DNA of 64,000 nt from DATMTS01 sp035564555 (GTDB taxonomy: Bacteria > Actinomycetota > Actinomycetes > Actinomycetales > Microbacteriaceae). Under the pieces are notes generated by a model, which did not search any database, had not been told where the DNA came from, and saw only the letters and a list, made by a program, of their open reading frames with translations. Shown one piece after another: positions 17,076 to 26,384 of the stretch. The stretch spans positions 1-64,000 of the forward strand of contig DATMTS010000014.1 of the NCBI GenBank assembly GCA_035564555.1, given 5' to 3'. Position 1 is the first letter of the stretch. Each line of letters starts with the position of its first letter. The translations under genes were made by a program, and so were the position numbers.

Positions 17076-20000
17076 GTGGCTACCCAATGGAGAGCGGTTC
17101 GCACCGCCATGTTCGCGATCGTCACAGGGACGCTCGTCGCGACCGGTGCGATCGTCGTGCCGGAGCAGGCGAGAGCCGACGTTCCCATCACCGACAACCC
17201 GCCGACCTACACGTCGTACCCGCCGATCAGTGATCCGGGAAAGACCGCGTCGAACTACTTCCAGCCGTACTGGTACGACACATCGGGCCGCCACATCCAG
17301 GCTCACGGCGGTGCGGTCGTCACGGCCACGTCCGACGAACTCGGCGTGAATGCCGGCGACATCAGCCAAGCCAGCGAGAACGGCGAAGCCGTCTATTTCT
17401 GGTACGGCCAGGACAACTCGAACGGCTACACGAACAGTCCCGGGGTCGCCGTCTACAAGTCCTACGACAGCATGAACTGGACCTATGAGGGAGACGCGCT
17501 GCGCACCGTGACCAGCGCAGCCCAGCTCACCGACCCGTACTTCGCGAGCCTCTACGGCACCGTCGGTGCCGACGGCACCGTGGATCAGTCCGAGGTCAGC
17601 AAGCTCGACTACTACCTCGATATGAACCCGACTCAACCGGACGGCACCGCCAAGACGAGCGCTATCGTCGAACGGCCCAAGGTGCTCTACAACGCCACCA
17701 CGAAGACCTGGGTCATGTGGTGGCACTCCGACGGGTCCACCTCGCCGGGTGAAAGCAACTATGCGCGTTCGCTCGCCGGCGTGGCGACGTCGTCGAGTCC
17801 GACCGGGCCGTTCAAGCTGGTCGGCGCGTACCGGCTGTACAACGAGACCAGCTACAAGACCGCCTGCAACCAATCCTCCGCGGTCCCCGGCGGCTCACGC
17901 GACATGACCGTCTATCAGGACAGCGACGGCACCGCATACCTCGCGTACTCCTCCGAGGAGAATCGCTCGCTATACCTGGCGAAGCTCGACCCGTCGTACA
18001 CCAACGTGGAGAAGACGACCACGACGGATCCGACGGGCATCCAGTACTCCGCCGACGGCCGATATCCCGACATCCTGGCGGACGGATCCAGCGGAGCCCC
18101 GGTCGCCGGCGAGGACTTCTCGATCGTGAAGCGCTGCGGGCTGTTGGAGGCGCCCGCGCTGTTCAAGCACGACGGCCGCTACTATCTGATCGCTTCCGGC
18201 GCCACCGGATGGAGCCCGAATCAGCAGACCTACTACACGGCCGACAACCTCCTCGGCACCTGGATCCGGGGCGTGGTCGCCGACGACCCGTACGAGAACG
18301 CGAGCTTCTCCTCCATCCCGGAGGGCGGGGACGGGCTCCTGTCATACGGCGACGCGCGCGGGACCACGTTCGGCTCGCAATCCGCGAGCGTTTTCGCTCT
18401 CGACGCTGCCAGGGGCGAATTCGTCTATGTGGGGGACCGCTGGGACTCGGGTGCCGCGGACTCCACCTATGTCTGGCTTCCCCTGACATTCGGCGAGAAC
18501 GGCGTGCTGGAGATGCGGAATCCGGCCGCAGAGGATCCTTCCCGGTGGTCCGGCGGATGGTCCGAGGCGTACTGGGACAGCCATGGAGCCGGCCCGTCCA
18601 TCTGGCGGGTGACGGGCACCGGGCTGCCGGCCGGCGTTCGTACGAACCAGGACCTCTCCACGGTGCTTCCCAAGACCGTCGCCGTCAGTGCAGGCGGAAC
18701 CGTCGACCAGGTACCGGTGACATGGGACAAGACGGTCTTCACCTCGCCCGGTACCCAGACGATCACCGGCACGCTCGCCGCCGACGCGAACTTCTCCGCC
18801 GGCCGCACGTTCACCCGCACGATCACGGTGCAGCCGTACGGCCTTTACAACATCGCGCCCGAGGCCACCGTCGACGCTTCGAGTCGCGCAAATCTCGATG
18901 GCACCACGATCGACGGCAGCCTCGGCAAGGGGTGGGACGACTGGGCCTCCGGCGGCAAGTATCCGCTGAAGAGTTGGCTGTCGTACACCTGGTCGTCTCC
19001 CCGGAGCGTGAAGTCCGTCAAGGTCGACACGTACAAAGACGGCGCCACTGCCACGTGGCCCTCTCATGTCAGCGTGGACTATCAGGATGATTCCGGCGCA
19101 TGGCGTACCAGCGATGTCGCAACGGAGGTGAGCCAGGATGCGTCTGGCGCCGCGCCGGTCGTCACGCTCGACACGTCGTCGCTTCCGCCCACGACCGCGC
19201 TGCGGGTGGACCTGAGCACTGCGACCCAGACCTGGCAGTCGATCGCCGAGGTCGAGATCTATGGATATGGATCATCCGCGGCGACCGCGCTTTCCGACCT
19301 GGCTGTGGACGGCGCCACGATCGCCGGCTTCGATCCCGGAACGTGGAAGTACTCGTTCGCTGCCAAATACCCGACCCAGCACGTCGTCTCCGCCACCGCT
19401 TCAGACGGTGCTGATGCCACCGTCGCTGTGACACAGCCCACGGCTGACAACCCCTATGCGGATGCGACGGTCACGGCCCGTCAGAACGGGGACGTGACGG
19501 CAGTCCAGACCTATCGGGTCGACTTCGTCGCTGCCTCCACGGACGCGTCGCTGTCCGCCATCACGGTGAACGGAAAGCCGCTCACGGGATTCGAATCGGC
19601 CGTGACCTCCTACGACAACGTGTCGATCCCTGCCGGGACCTCACCCGACATCACGGCGACGGCCACCGATTCTCACGCCTCGGCGGCTGTGGCATACGAC
19701 GCGACAGCACTCCGCGCGACCATCACCGTCACTGCGCAGGATCCCGACGTGGTGCAGACCTATCAGGTGCAGTTCACCAACGACCCGCGATCGACCGACG
19801 CGGACCTCGCGGGGATCAGCGTGAACGGAACGTCGATCAACGGATTCTCGGCAGCCGACACCGCATACACGGTCGACGTCGGCAGCTGGGGCGTCACTCC
19901 CGTCGTCACCGCCACCGCACACGATCCCCACGCCATCGTGCAGGTGCGCTCGGAACTCGATGGCGCCGCCATCACCGTGACGGCAGTGGATCCCAATGTG

Positions 20001-21935
20001 ACCAAGACCTACACTCTCGCGTTCACGGCGAGCACCTGCGCGGCGCCATCCGTCTCCGCCCCGTGGCGCAGTGCGGCCGGTGGTTCCGCCTCGAGTGTCG
20101 GCTTCTGTCAGGGCGAGGAGGCGTCGTTCCGCATCACGGACAGCAATGACGGCGTCTGGACATCCAAGGACCACCTCACCGACGTCTACCAGGCCGGCAA
20201 GCTCAACGTCGCCGACTCGGTCGGCACCTACGTGGCGGGAGTGAACCCGGGCGCCAACTCCGATCCGCGCACCGGCCTGGTCGTGCGCAACGATCTTTCG
20301 TCGGCCGGGACGGGCAAGGCCAAGGGTTACGCGCTTCTCGTCGCAAGCCCGAGCGGCGTCTACCTTCAATTCGACTCCAACGGCAACGGCTACATCGACT
20401 CGCAGACCGCTGCCGTACCAGCGGGTACCTGGCCGGTCTATCTGAAGCTGGAGTACACCTCCGCGACGACCGTGACGGGCTATTACCGGTCCGCCGCGAA
20501 CGGCAGCTGGCAAGTGGTGGGAACAGCAGCGCTCTCCGGCGCCGAGCCGACACTAGACGCCGGAGTCTTCGCCGCGGCGAACAACGCGAAGGGCGCGGCG
20601 GTCGCCACCCTGCTCGACACGTGGTTCTCCTCCGACGTCACCGCGGTGACGCCCATCGACGTCACGACGACGGCCGGATCCGCTCCGATTCTGCCCGCGA
20701 CGGTCTCGGTGAACCTGGCCGATTCCAGCCGCGCGAGCCGAACCGTCCGCTGGACACAGCCGGACCCGGCCTCCTATCGGCAGACCGGAACCTTCACTGT
20801 CGACGGCAACGTCGACGGCACCGATCTCCCTGCCAAAGCGACGGTCAGCGTGAAACCGCGCCCGGCCTTCTCGAATGAGCCTCAAGCCACGTTCGCTGTA
20901 GGCGCCGGCGGGTCGTTCGACGTTTCCGTGACCGGTGTCGATCCTGCGACGATCTCGCAGAGCGGCGCACCCGCTTGGTTGGCACTCATCGATCACGGCG
21001 ACGGCAGCGCGACACTCTCCGGCACTCCAGGTGCCGGGTCAGTCGGCGAGTACCCCTTCGTTCTCACGGCGAGCGACGACTCGGGTCCGGTCACTGTTCA
21101 ATCGTTCGTGCTCACCGTGGTGAAAGGTTCGCAGACGATCGCATTCGGTGCGATTGCCGATCACACACTGGGGGAACCGGACTTCACTGTGAATGCGAGC
21201 GCCGACTCGGGACTGCCGGTCGTCTTCTCTGCCAGCGGCGCATGCGCCGTGACCGGGGATGCCGTTCACCTCACCCAGGCCGGAACGTGCACCGTGACCG
21301 CCGGCCAAGCAGGAAGCGCCGACTACAACGCCGCCATTCCGGTCGCGCGCACCTTCACTGTTGCACGGGGATCGGCCGTGGTGTCTGCACCCGCGGTCAC
21401 CACCGCCTGGGGCACGCCGGCAACGGTCCTGGTCGGGGTGACTTCGAGCGCCGCATCCGTCTCCGGGCAGGTGCGGCTGGATGAAGGCGCTACCGACAGG
21501 GGAACCGCCACGCTGAGCAACGGCCAGGCGACGTTCACGCTCCCGATCGGATTGGCAGCCGGCATCCACACGATCACCGCGACGTACCTCGGCAACAGCA
21601 ACCTGGCCCAGGCGGGCAGCACCTTCGCGGTGAACGTGATGCTGCCTGGTGCCTGGAATGGCTCGACCGCGTACCAGGACGGGGCCACGGTCAGCTACCA
21701 GGGGCAGGTCTACACCACCGACTGGTACACCAAGGACGAATTACCCGGCAGCAAGGTCTACGGTGCATGGCAGCACATGGCGATGACCGAAGACGGCACC
21801 GCCATCTGGACCGCGAGCCGGATCTTCCAGGCCGGCGACGTGGCTTCCTACAACGGCCACACCTACACCGCTCGTTGGTACAGCCGCAATCAGACACCGG
21901 GCGCCGCCAACGGGCCCTGGGTGCTTGGCGGGTAG
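17076..21935 (+). CDS. Giant secreted GH43 family protein with carbohydrate-binding and Ig-like modules
   Basis: The start is GTG 17076, after GAGGAG, giving a signal peptide cut near ARA-DVP and 1619 residues. Module order by approximate residue: GH43 catalytic domain 40-500 (ERPKVLYNATTKTWVMWWHS, SRDMTVYQDSDGTAYLAYSS, LLEAPALFKHDGRYYLIASG; the pattern of the exo-galactanase-like subfamily), Big_4-like Ig 515-585, F5/8-type C domain 588-731, three cadherin-like beta-sandwich repeats 735-985, a lectin-like/LamG-DUF1349-like module 988-1185, a second Big_4 repeat, a putative-Ig (He_PIG-like) module, two further Ig-like modules, and two CBM5/12-like chitin-binding motifs at 1523-1619 (WNGSTAYQDGATVSYQGQVY). 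It should bind and cut a galactan- or arabinan-type glycan outside the cell. The substrate is inferred. Confidence 0.85.
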   Translation: MATQWRAVRTAMFAIVTGTLVATGAIVVPEQARADVPITDNPPTYTSYPPISDPGKTASNYFQPYWYDTSGRHIQAHGGAVVTATSDELGVNAGDISQASENGEAVYFWYGQDNSNGYTNSPGVAVYKSYDSMNWTYEGDALRTVTSAAQLTDPYFASLYGTVGADGTVDQSEVSKLDYYLDMNPTQPDGTAKTSAIVERPKVLYNATTKTWVMWWHSDGSTSPGESNYARSLAGVATSSSPTGPFKLVGAYRLYNETSYKTACNQSSAVPGGSRDMTVYQDSDGTAYLAYSSEENRSLYLAKLDPSYTNVEKTTTTDPTGIQYSADGRYPDILADGSSGAPVAGEDFSIVKRCGLLEAPALFKHDGRYYLIASGATGWSPNQQTYYTADNLLGTWIRGVVADDPYENASFSSIPEGGDGLLSYGDARGTTFGSQSASVFALDAARGEFVYVGDRWDSGAADSTYVWLPLTFGENGVLEMRNPAAEDPSRWSGGWSEAYWDSHGAGPSIWRVTGTGLPAGVRTNQDLSTVLPKTVAVSAGGTVDQVPVTWDKTVFTSPGTQTITGTLAADANFSAGRTFTRTITVQPYGLYNIAPEATVDASSRANLDGTTIDGSLGKGWDDWASGGKYPLKSWLSYTWSSPRSVKSVKVDTYKDGATATWPSHVSVDYQDDSGAWRTSDVATEVSQDASGAAPVVTLDTSSLPPTTALRVDLSTATQTWQSIAEVEIYGYGSSAATALSDLAVDGATIAGFDPGTWKYSFAAKYPTQHVVSATASDGADATVAVTQPTADNPYADATVTARQNGDVTAVQTYRVDFVAASTDASLSAITVNGKPLTGFESAVTSYDNVSIPAGTSPDITATATDSHASAAVAYDATALRATITVTAQDPDVVQTYQVQFTNDPRSTDADLAGISVNGTSINGFSAADTAYTVDVGSWGVTPVVTATAHDPHAIVQVRSELDGAAITVTAVDPNVTKTYTLAFTASTCAAPSVSAPWRSAAGGSASSVGFCQGEEASFRITDSNDGVWTSKDHLTDVYQAGKLNVADSVGTYVAGVNPGANSDPRTGLVVRNDLSSAGTGKAKGYALLVASPSGVYLQFDSNGNGYIDSQTAAVPAGTWPVYLKLEYTSATTVTGYYRSAANGSWQVVGTAALSGAEPTLDAGVFAAANNAKGAAVATLLDTWFSSDVTAVTPIDVTTTAGSAPILPATVSVNLADSSRASRTVRWTQPDPASYRQTGTFTVDGNVDGTDLPAKATVSVKPRPAFSNEPQATFAVGAGGSFDVSVTGVDPATISQSGAPAWLALIDHGDGSATLSGTPGAGSVGEYPFVLTASDDSGPVTVQSFVLTVVKGSQTIAFGAIADHTLGEPDFTVNASADSGLPVVFSASGACAVTGDAVHLTQAGTCTVTAGQAGSADYNAAIPVARTFTVARGSAVVSAPAVTTAWGTPATVLVGVTSSAASVSGQVRLDEGATDRGTATLSNGQATFTLPIGLAAGIHTITATYLGNSNLAQAGSTFAVNVMLPGAWNGSTAYQDGATVSYQGQVYTTDWYTKDELPGSKVYGAWQHMAMTEDGTAIWTASRIFQAGDVASYNGHTYTARWYSRNQTPGAANGPWVLGG

Positions 21936-22048
21936 GCACCGCTGCTCGATCGAGGTCGCACCGCCCGACCGCGACTCCGTTGACGCCGTGTCGTGTCTGC
22001 GCTAGACCGAAGGCACAACGAAGTGGTTCCCAGTGGGAGGAGTTCCGC

Positions 22049-22954
22049 ATGGCACGACTGATCGAACTTGCGCAGGGCGTCATCACGGCGACTGAACGTT
22101 GGGCGGCGCTTGATCGCGTCGCCGCGCCGCTCTCCCGCTGGGTCGGCACACTGACTGCGCGCACACCGATCAAGAACGCGCTCTCCGGCAGCTGGCTGGG
22201 TCACCAACTGCACCCGGTGCTGACCGATGTTCCGATCGGATCGTGGGCGGCTGCGACGGTGCTCGACCTGTCCGCCGGTGCACAGGGCGCCTCCGCCGCC
22301 AGACGTCTGGTCGCACTCGGCGTGCTCGCGTCCGTGCCGACGGCCGCCGCCGGCGCATCCGACTGGGCAGACACGCAGGGCGCAACCCGGCGCGTCGGCA
22401 TGCTTCACGCGGTCGCGAATTCGAGCGCGACCGCGCTGCAACTCGCCTCGTGGTTGGCGCGACGCGCGGGCAACCGCGAACTCGGTGTGCGGCTGAGCGC
22501 CCTCGCGCTCGGTGTCACCGTGAGCGCGGCCTATCTCGGGGGACACCTGTCACTGGTCCGCGGCGTCGGAGTCAACCACACTGCGTTCCAAGAGCCGACC
22601 TCCGAGTGGACGGACGTGGCCGCGGAATCGGACCTGAAGGATGCCACACCGCTGCGCGTCTGGGCCGGCGACGTTCCGGTAGTGCTGGTCAAGCAGCAGG
22701 GCACGGTGCGAGCGCTGTCCGCGGTCTGCACCCACGCCGGAGGACCGCTCGACGAGGGCACGCTCGACGACCGTGGTTGCCTGAAATGCCCGTGGCACGG
22801 CAGCGAATTCCGGCTCAGCGACGGCGCTGTCGAACGGGGCCCGGCGACCGTACCCGAACCGAGCTGGAGCGTGAAGATCGACGCCGGCCGGGTGTCGGTT
22901 CGGCCGTCCGCACGGCCGCTTCGGCTTCGTCGGTCAGCGGAGGCGCTTCCCTGA
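22049..22954 (+). CDS. DUF2231 membrane domain fused to a Rieske 2Fe-2S domain
   Basis: 301 residues, start ATG 22049 after GGGAGGAG. Residues about 40-180 are DUF2231 with four hydrophobic helices (SWLGHQLHPVLTDVPIGSWA is its hallmark). Residues about 195-290 are a Rieske ferredoxin with CTHAGGPLDE and CPWHGSEF supplying the Cys/His ligands. The fusion puts a 2Fe-2S electron carrier on the membrane face. Partner and electron route are unknown. It is convergent with the quinone-oxidoreductase pair. Confidence 0.88.
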   Translation: MARLIELAQGVITATERWAALDRVAAPLSRWVGTLTARTPIKNALSGSWLGHQLHPVLTDVPIGSWAAATVLDLSAGAQGASAARRLVALGVLASVPTAAAGASDWADTQGATRRVGMLHAVANSSATALQLASWLARRAGNRELGVRLSALALGVTVSAAYLGGHLSLVRGVGVNHTAFQEPTSEWTDVAAESDLKDATPLRVWAGDVPVVLVKQQGTVRALSAVCTHAGGPLDEGTLDDRGCLKCPWHGSEFRLSDGAVERGPATVPEPSWSVKIDAGRVSVRPSARPLRLRRSAEALP

Positions 22955-22992
22955 CTGTTCGACCGGGTGTTCGTCCGAGAGCGCGGATTCCC

Positions 22993-23931
22993 TCACGACC
23001 GCACGCGGATGACCGTCTTGCCTTTGACGGTCCGGTCCAGAGCAGCAACGGCATCATCCAGGTCGGATATCTGGCCGATGTTCGTGCGTAGCCGCCCATC
23101 CCGCACCCGCTGGATGACCTCGCCCAACTGCGCGCGGTCGGATACGACGACGAAGTCGATCGCCAGACCCGCGGCGGGCCGTGCCAGCGGCGGCCCCGTG
23201 ACGGTGACCAGCGTTCCGCCGGCTCTGACCAGGCCCGTTGACCGCTTCTGGATGTCTCCGCCGATCACATCGAAGACCAGGTCGACGGCGCCGATGTCTT
23301 CGAGCGAGTCGTTATCGAGGTCGACGAACTCGTGCACACCGAAGTCGAGCGCCGTTCGACGGCCGGAGGCGCGTCCGGTGCCGATGACGTAGGCGCCGGC
23401 CTCGCGGGCCAGCTGAGACGCCATCGAGCCGACTGCCCCGGCCGCACCATGCACCAGGACGCTCTGTCCCTGACGAAGGCGGGCGTGCTCGAACAGGCCC
23501 TGCCACGCCGTCAAACCCGTCATCGCGATCCCCGCACCGACAGTGAAGTCGACGTCGCCCGGCAACGGTGCGAGGTTTCGTGCCTCGACGACGGTGTACT
23601 CCGCCAGGGTGCCGTCGCGCGTCCAGTCAGTGATGCCGAACACCCGCTGTCCCACCGACAGGCCCGTTGTGCCGTAGCCGAGGGCGGTGACGACGCCGGC
23701 CACCTCATGGCCCGGGATCACCGGCGTGCGGTCGAGACCACGACGATCGACCCAGGTCGAGGGCCACTCCAGTTCATTACCCGTGAACCCCGACGCGTGC
23801 ACCTCTACGATGACGTCCCCGTAGTTCGCGCCCTCAAGACTGGCGAGCTTCGCCGCGTCCGGTTCGGGCCGCCCCGTGAGCGTCATGCCGGCCTTTCCCG
23901 CGGCCTTGTCCGTGACCACGATCGCCTTCAT
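22993..23931 (-). CDS. NAD(P)-dependent zinc-free alcohol dehydrogenase/quinone oxidoreductase (copy 2)
   Basis: 312 residues from ATG 23931 (MKAIVVTDKAAGKAGM). It has a GroES-like N-terminal half and a Rossmann C-terminal half with VHGAAGAVGSMASQLAREAG for NADP(H). No zinc ligand set is seen, which fits the quinone-oxidoreductase branch. Its upstream neighbour at 23993-24910 is a close paralogue sharing long identical stretches (SVLVHGAAG, FGVHEFVDLDND versus FGAHEFVDLDND), so it arose by tandem duplication. Substrates are unknown. Confidence 0.87.
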   Translation of the reverse strand: MKAIVVTDKAAGKAGMTLTGRPEPDAAKLASLEGANYGDVIVEVHASGFTGNELEWPSTWVDRRGLDRTPVIPGHEVAGVVTALGYGTTGLSVGQRVFGITDWTRDGTLAEYTVVEARNLAPLPGDVDFTVGAGIAMTGLTAWQGLFEHARLRQGQSVLVHGAAGAVGSMASQLAREAGAYVIGTGRASGRRTALDFGVHEFVDLDNDSLEDIGAVDLVFDVIGGDIQKRSTGLVRAGGTLVTVTGPPLARPAAGLAIDFVVVSDRAQLGEVIQRVRDGRLRTNIGQISDLDDAVAALDRTVKGKTVIRVRS

Positions 23932-23992
23932 CCGAACGCCTCCACAACTGTCTTCGATGGACCCCGTCAGGGGTGTCAGGCATCCGCGATCC

Positions 23993-24910
23993 CTAGGGAC
24001 GAACGCGGATGATCGTCTTTCCGGTGACCCGCTCCGTCGGGTTGAAGGCGGCGACAGCATCATCGAGCGTCGCGACGGCGCCGATGTGCGTCCGCAGGCG
24101 TCCATCCCGCACCCGTTGGACGATCTCAGCCGACTGTGCACGATCCGCCTCGACGACGAAGTCGACGGCAAGGCCGTCCGTCGGCTGTGCGGCGGGCGGC
24201 CCGGCGATGGTCACCAGCATTCCTCCCGGTCGAACCAGATCCACCGATCGTTTCCCGACATCGCCGCCGATCACGTCGAAGACCAGGTCCACTGCGCCGA
24301 CGTCTTCCAGAACGTCGTTGTCGAGATCGACGAACTCGTGCGCGCCGAAGTCGAACGCGGTCTGCCGGTCGGCGGCACGCCCAGTGCCGATGAGATAGGC
24401 GCCGGCTTCGCGGGCCAGTTGGGTCACCATCGAGCCGACGCCGCCGGCCGCGCCGTGCACGAGCACGCTCTGCCCCATTCGGAAGCGGCCGTGCACGAAC
24501 AGCCCCTGCCACGCCGTAAGACCCGAGATCGGCAGGCTCGCGCCAACCGTGAAGTCGACATCCCCTGGCAGCGGCGCAAGGTTACGCGCTTCTACGGCCA
24601 CGTACTCCGCCAGGGTTCCGTCGCGCGTCCAGTCCGTGAGCCCGAATACTCGCTGTCCGACTGACAGCCCCCTCGTTCCGTACCCGAGCACCTCGACCAC
24701 GCCGGCCAGTTCGTGGCCGGGGATCGACGGCGTCCGATCGCGGCCGGCGCGATCGCTCCAGGTACCCGGCCACGTCAACTCACCGGGCGTGAATCCCGAT
24801 GAATGCACCTGGACGATGACGTCATTGACCGCCGCCTTCGGCTCCGGCCGCTCCTCCAGCTTCATCCCGGCCGTTCCCGCAGCCTGATCCGTGACCACGA
24901 TCGCCTTCAT
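23993..24910 (-). CDS. NAD(P)-dependent quinone oxidoreductase-like protein (copy 1)
   Basis: 305 residues with the same architecture as the next gene: MKAIVVTDQAAGTAGMKLEE, PGHELAGVVEVLGYG, VHGAAGGVGSMVTQLAREAG. It lies 61 bp upstream of its paralogue in the same orientation, and the two are probably one transcript. Just before its ribosome site a 13-bp unit is duplicated in tandem. Confidence 0.87.
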   Translation of the reverse strand: MKAIVVTDQAAGTAGMKLEERPEPKAAVNDVIVQVHSSGFTPGELTWPGTWSDRAGRDRTPSIPGHELAGVVEVLGYGTRGLSVGQRVFGLTDWTRDGTLAEYVAVEARNLAPLPGDVDFTVGASLPISGLTAWQGLFVHGRFRMGQSVLVHGAAGGVGSMVTQLAREAGAYLIGTGRAADRQTAFDFGAHEFVDLDNDVLEDVGAVDLVFDVIGGDVGKRSVDLVRPGGMLVTIAGPPAAQPTDGLAVDFVVEADRAQSAEIVQRVRDGRLRTHIGAVATLDDAVAAFNPTERVTGKTIIRVRP

Positions 24911-24918
24911 CAGTCACC

Positions 24919-24944
24919 TCTTCTCTCAGGATCTTCTCTCAGGA
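24919..24944. repeat. Perfect 13-bp tandem duplication at the ribosome-site region
   Basis: TCTTCTCTCAGGA occurs twice back to back, 9-34 bp upstream of the copy-1 oxidoreductase start, in its 5' leader. It may change spacing of promoter and start. The rest of 24945-25106 shows nothing clear. Confidence 0.7.
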
Positions 24945-25106
24945 TGCCGCCTACACGCTATTTTCTGTTCGCAAGCATGAGCAGCACCAGACCCAAAGGT
25001 CTCACCACCCGGAGCACCCGTTGCGCCTTCTCGCTTCGGCCCGACGCAATTCCTGCATGCCGCCGCATGCGGCGCCGATTCGAGACGTTTGATAGCCTCA
25101 CACGGT

Positions 25107-25823
25107 ATGCCTTCCCGCCCTGCACGTTCTCAGCACGGCCGCCGCTCGGCGGGCCGCGCCGTCGTGCGTCCGCCGCGGCCGCCGCAGGCGCTTCCCGCGG
25201 CGATCGCAGGTCGCACGTTGCAGAACCGCATCGCGATCGGCGTGACGGTCCTGGCGATCGTGGCGAGCGTGTCGATCGCACCGACCGGTCCGGCAGCGGC
25301 AGCGGCATCCTACGCGCCGGCCGGCCACCTCGGCTCGCAGACGCTCGACGTCGACGCGAACGTGGCGGCGCCGGCGATCTCGCGCGACGATCTGGGCACG
25401 CAAGACGGAGTGCAGACCTACAGCGAGAACGGCACGAATGCAGACTGGGCCAAGCTCGTGCTGTTGTTCGGCGGCTGGCCGCAGACCGAGCAGAACGTCA
25501 CCGTGATGCTGCGCTGGATGCGCCAGGAGAACGGTCCGCAGGACTGGTGGAACCGCAACAACCCGCTGAACAACGGGTACGGATCCGGCGGGGGAGCGGG
25601 GCTGGGCAGCTATTCCGATCTGGTGAGCGCGGCCAAGTACTGCGCCGAGAATCTGCAGCGCGGCTACCCGGACATCGTCGCGGGGCTGACGGCCGGCACG
25701 TCGGCGGATGCGACGGCGCAGGCGATCTGGGCATCCCCCTGGGCTTCGAGCCACTACGGCAACGGCACGCACTGGAGCACCGCGCCGGTCACGATCGTGA
25801 AGGCACCCGCCGAAGACTGGTGA
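25107..25823 (+). CDS. Secreted or membrane-anchored lysozyme-like hypothetical protein
   Basis: 238 residues. An Arg/Pro-rich N-terminus precedes one hydrophobic helix (IAIGVTVLAIVASVSIA) with a possible AAA cleavage site, so the protein is exported. The mature part has WMRQENGPQDWWNRNNPLNN, GGGAGLGSYSDLVSAAKYCA and a closing WASPWASSHYG. This pattern recalls glucosaminidase/lysozyme-like proteins of Gram-positives that act on cell wall, with Glu in RQENG a candidate acid. Function is inferred only from the motif. Confidence 0.65.
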   Translation: MPSRPARSQHGRRSAGRAVVRPPRPPQALPAAIAGRTLQNRIAIGVTVLAIVASVSIAPTGPAAAAASYAPAGHLGSQTLDVDANVAAPAISRDDLGTQDGVQTYSENGTNADWAKLVLLFGGWPQTEQNVTVMLRWMRQENGPQDWWNRNNPLNNGYGSGGGAGLGSYSDLVSAAKYCAENLQRGYPDIVAGLTAGTSADATAQAIWASPWASSHYGNGTHWSTAPVTIVKAPAEDW

Positions 25824-25842
25824 GCAGGGCCGGCGACCTCGG

Positions 25843-26289
25843 CTAGCGCTGGAAGACGGTGGCGAGTGTCAACGACGTGATCGTGTTCTTGACTTCGGGG
25901 AGCGCGGCGATCTGCTCCCAGATGGATTGCATCCGTTCCGCCGATTCCGCCTCGATTGTCACCAGCAGGTCGAAATCGCCCGACAGGATGTCGCACCGCA
26001 CGACCTCGGGCATCGCGCTGACCGCGGCCAGCACGCGATCGCCTCTCATCCGATCGGTGCGATAAATGAACACGTTGGCTCTGATCGGGTGAGGGCCCGA
26101 GCTCCGCTTGCCCCGGGTGACGGTGTAGCCGCCGATGATGCCGTCGCGCTCCATACGTTCCACGCGCTGCCGAACAGCATTGCGTGAAAGGTGCACCCGT
26201 TCGCCGAGCGTCACCAACGACACCCGAGCGTTCTTCACGAGCTCTGCAAGCAGTTGCTCGTCGATCTCATCGAGATGTCGCGGCGCCAT
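25843..26289 (-). CDS. Lrp/AsnC family regulator (first of two)
   Basis: About 148 residues from ATG 26289 (MAPRHLDEIDEQLLAELVKN). It has an N-terminal HTH (LGERVHLSRNAVRQRVERME) and a C-terminal RAM/ligand-binding domain (MPEVVRCDILSGDFDLLVTI). It directly follows the homoserine/ALDH/aspA operon on the same strand. An inverted repeat at 26342-26368 that recurs at two other promoters of the region lies just upstream, so it is the best candidate for the local amino-acid-responsive regulator. Confidence 0.88.
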   Translation of the reverse strand: MAPRHLDEIDEQLLAELVKNARVSLVTLGERVHLSRNAVRQRVERMERDGIIGGYTVTRGKRSSGPHPIRANVFIYRTDRMRGDRVLAAVSAMPEVVRCDILSGDFDLLVTIEAESAERMQSIWEQIAALPEVKNTITSLTLATVFQR

Positions 26290-26341
26290 CGCTATCCGTT
26301 TCTCCGCAGAACGTCCCCGTCTCGGTGACGTACCGTGCGTA

Positions 26342-26368
26342 TATAGCACTAAGGTGTGCTTATAGTAC
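26342..26368. promoter_or_regulatory. Candidate Lrp-type operator, site A
   Basis: TATAGCAC-TAAG-GTGTGCTTATA is followed by GTAC, between aspA and the Lrp gene, 53-79 bp before the Lrp start. The half GTGTGCTTAT recurs in variant form at sites B (30906-30930) and C (35329-35353), each next to ATAGCAC or ATAAACAC. The placement suggests autoregulation. Confidence 0.5.
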
Positions 26369-26384
26369 CGCAAACTCTCGATTG

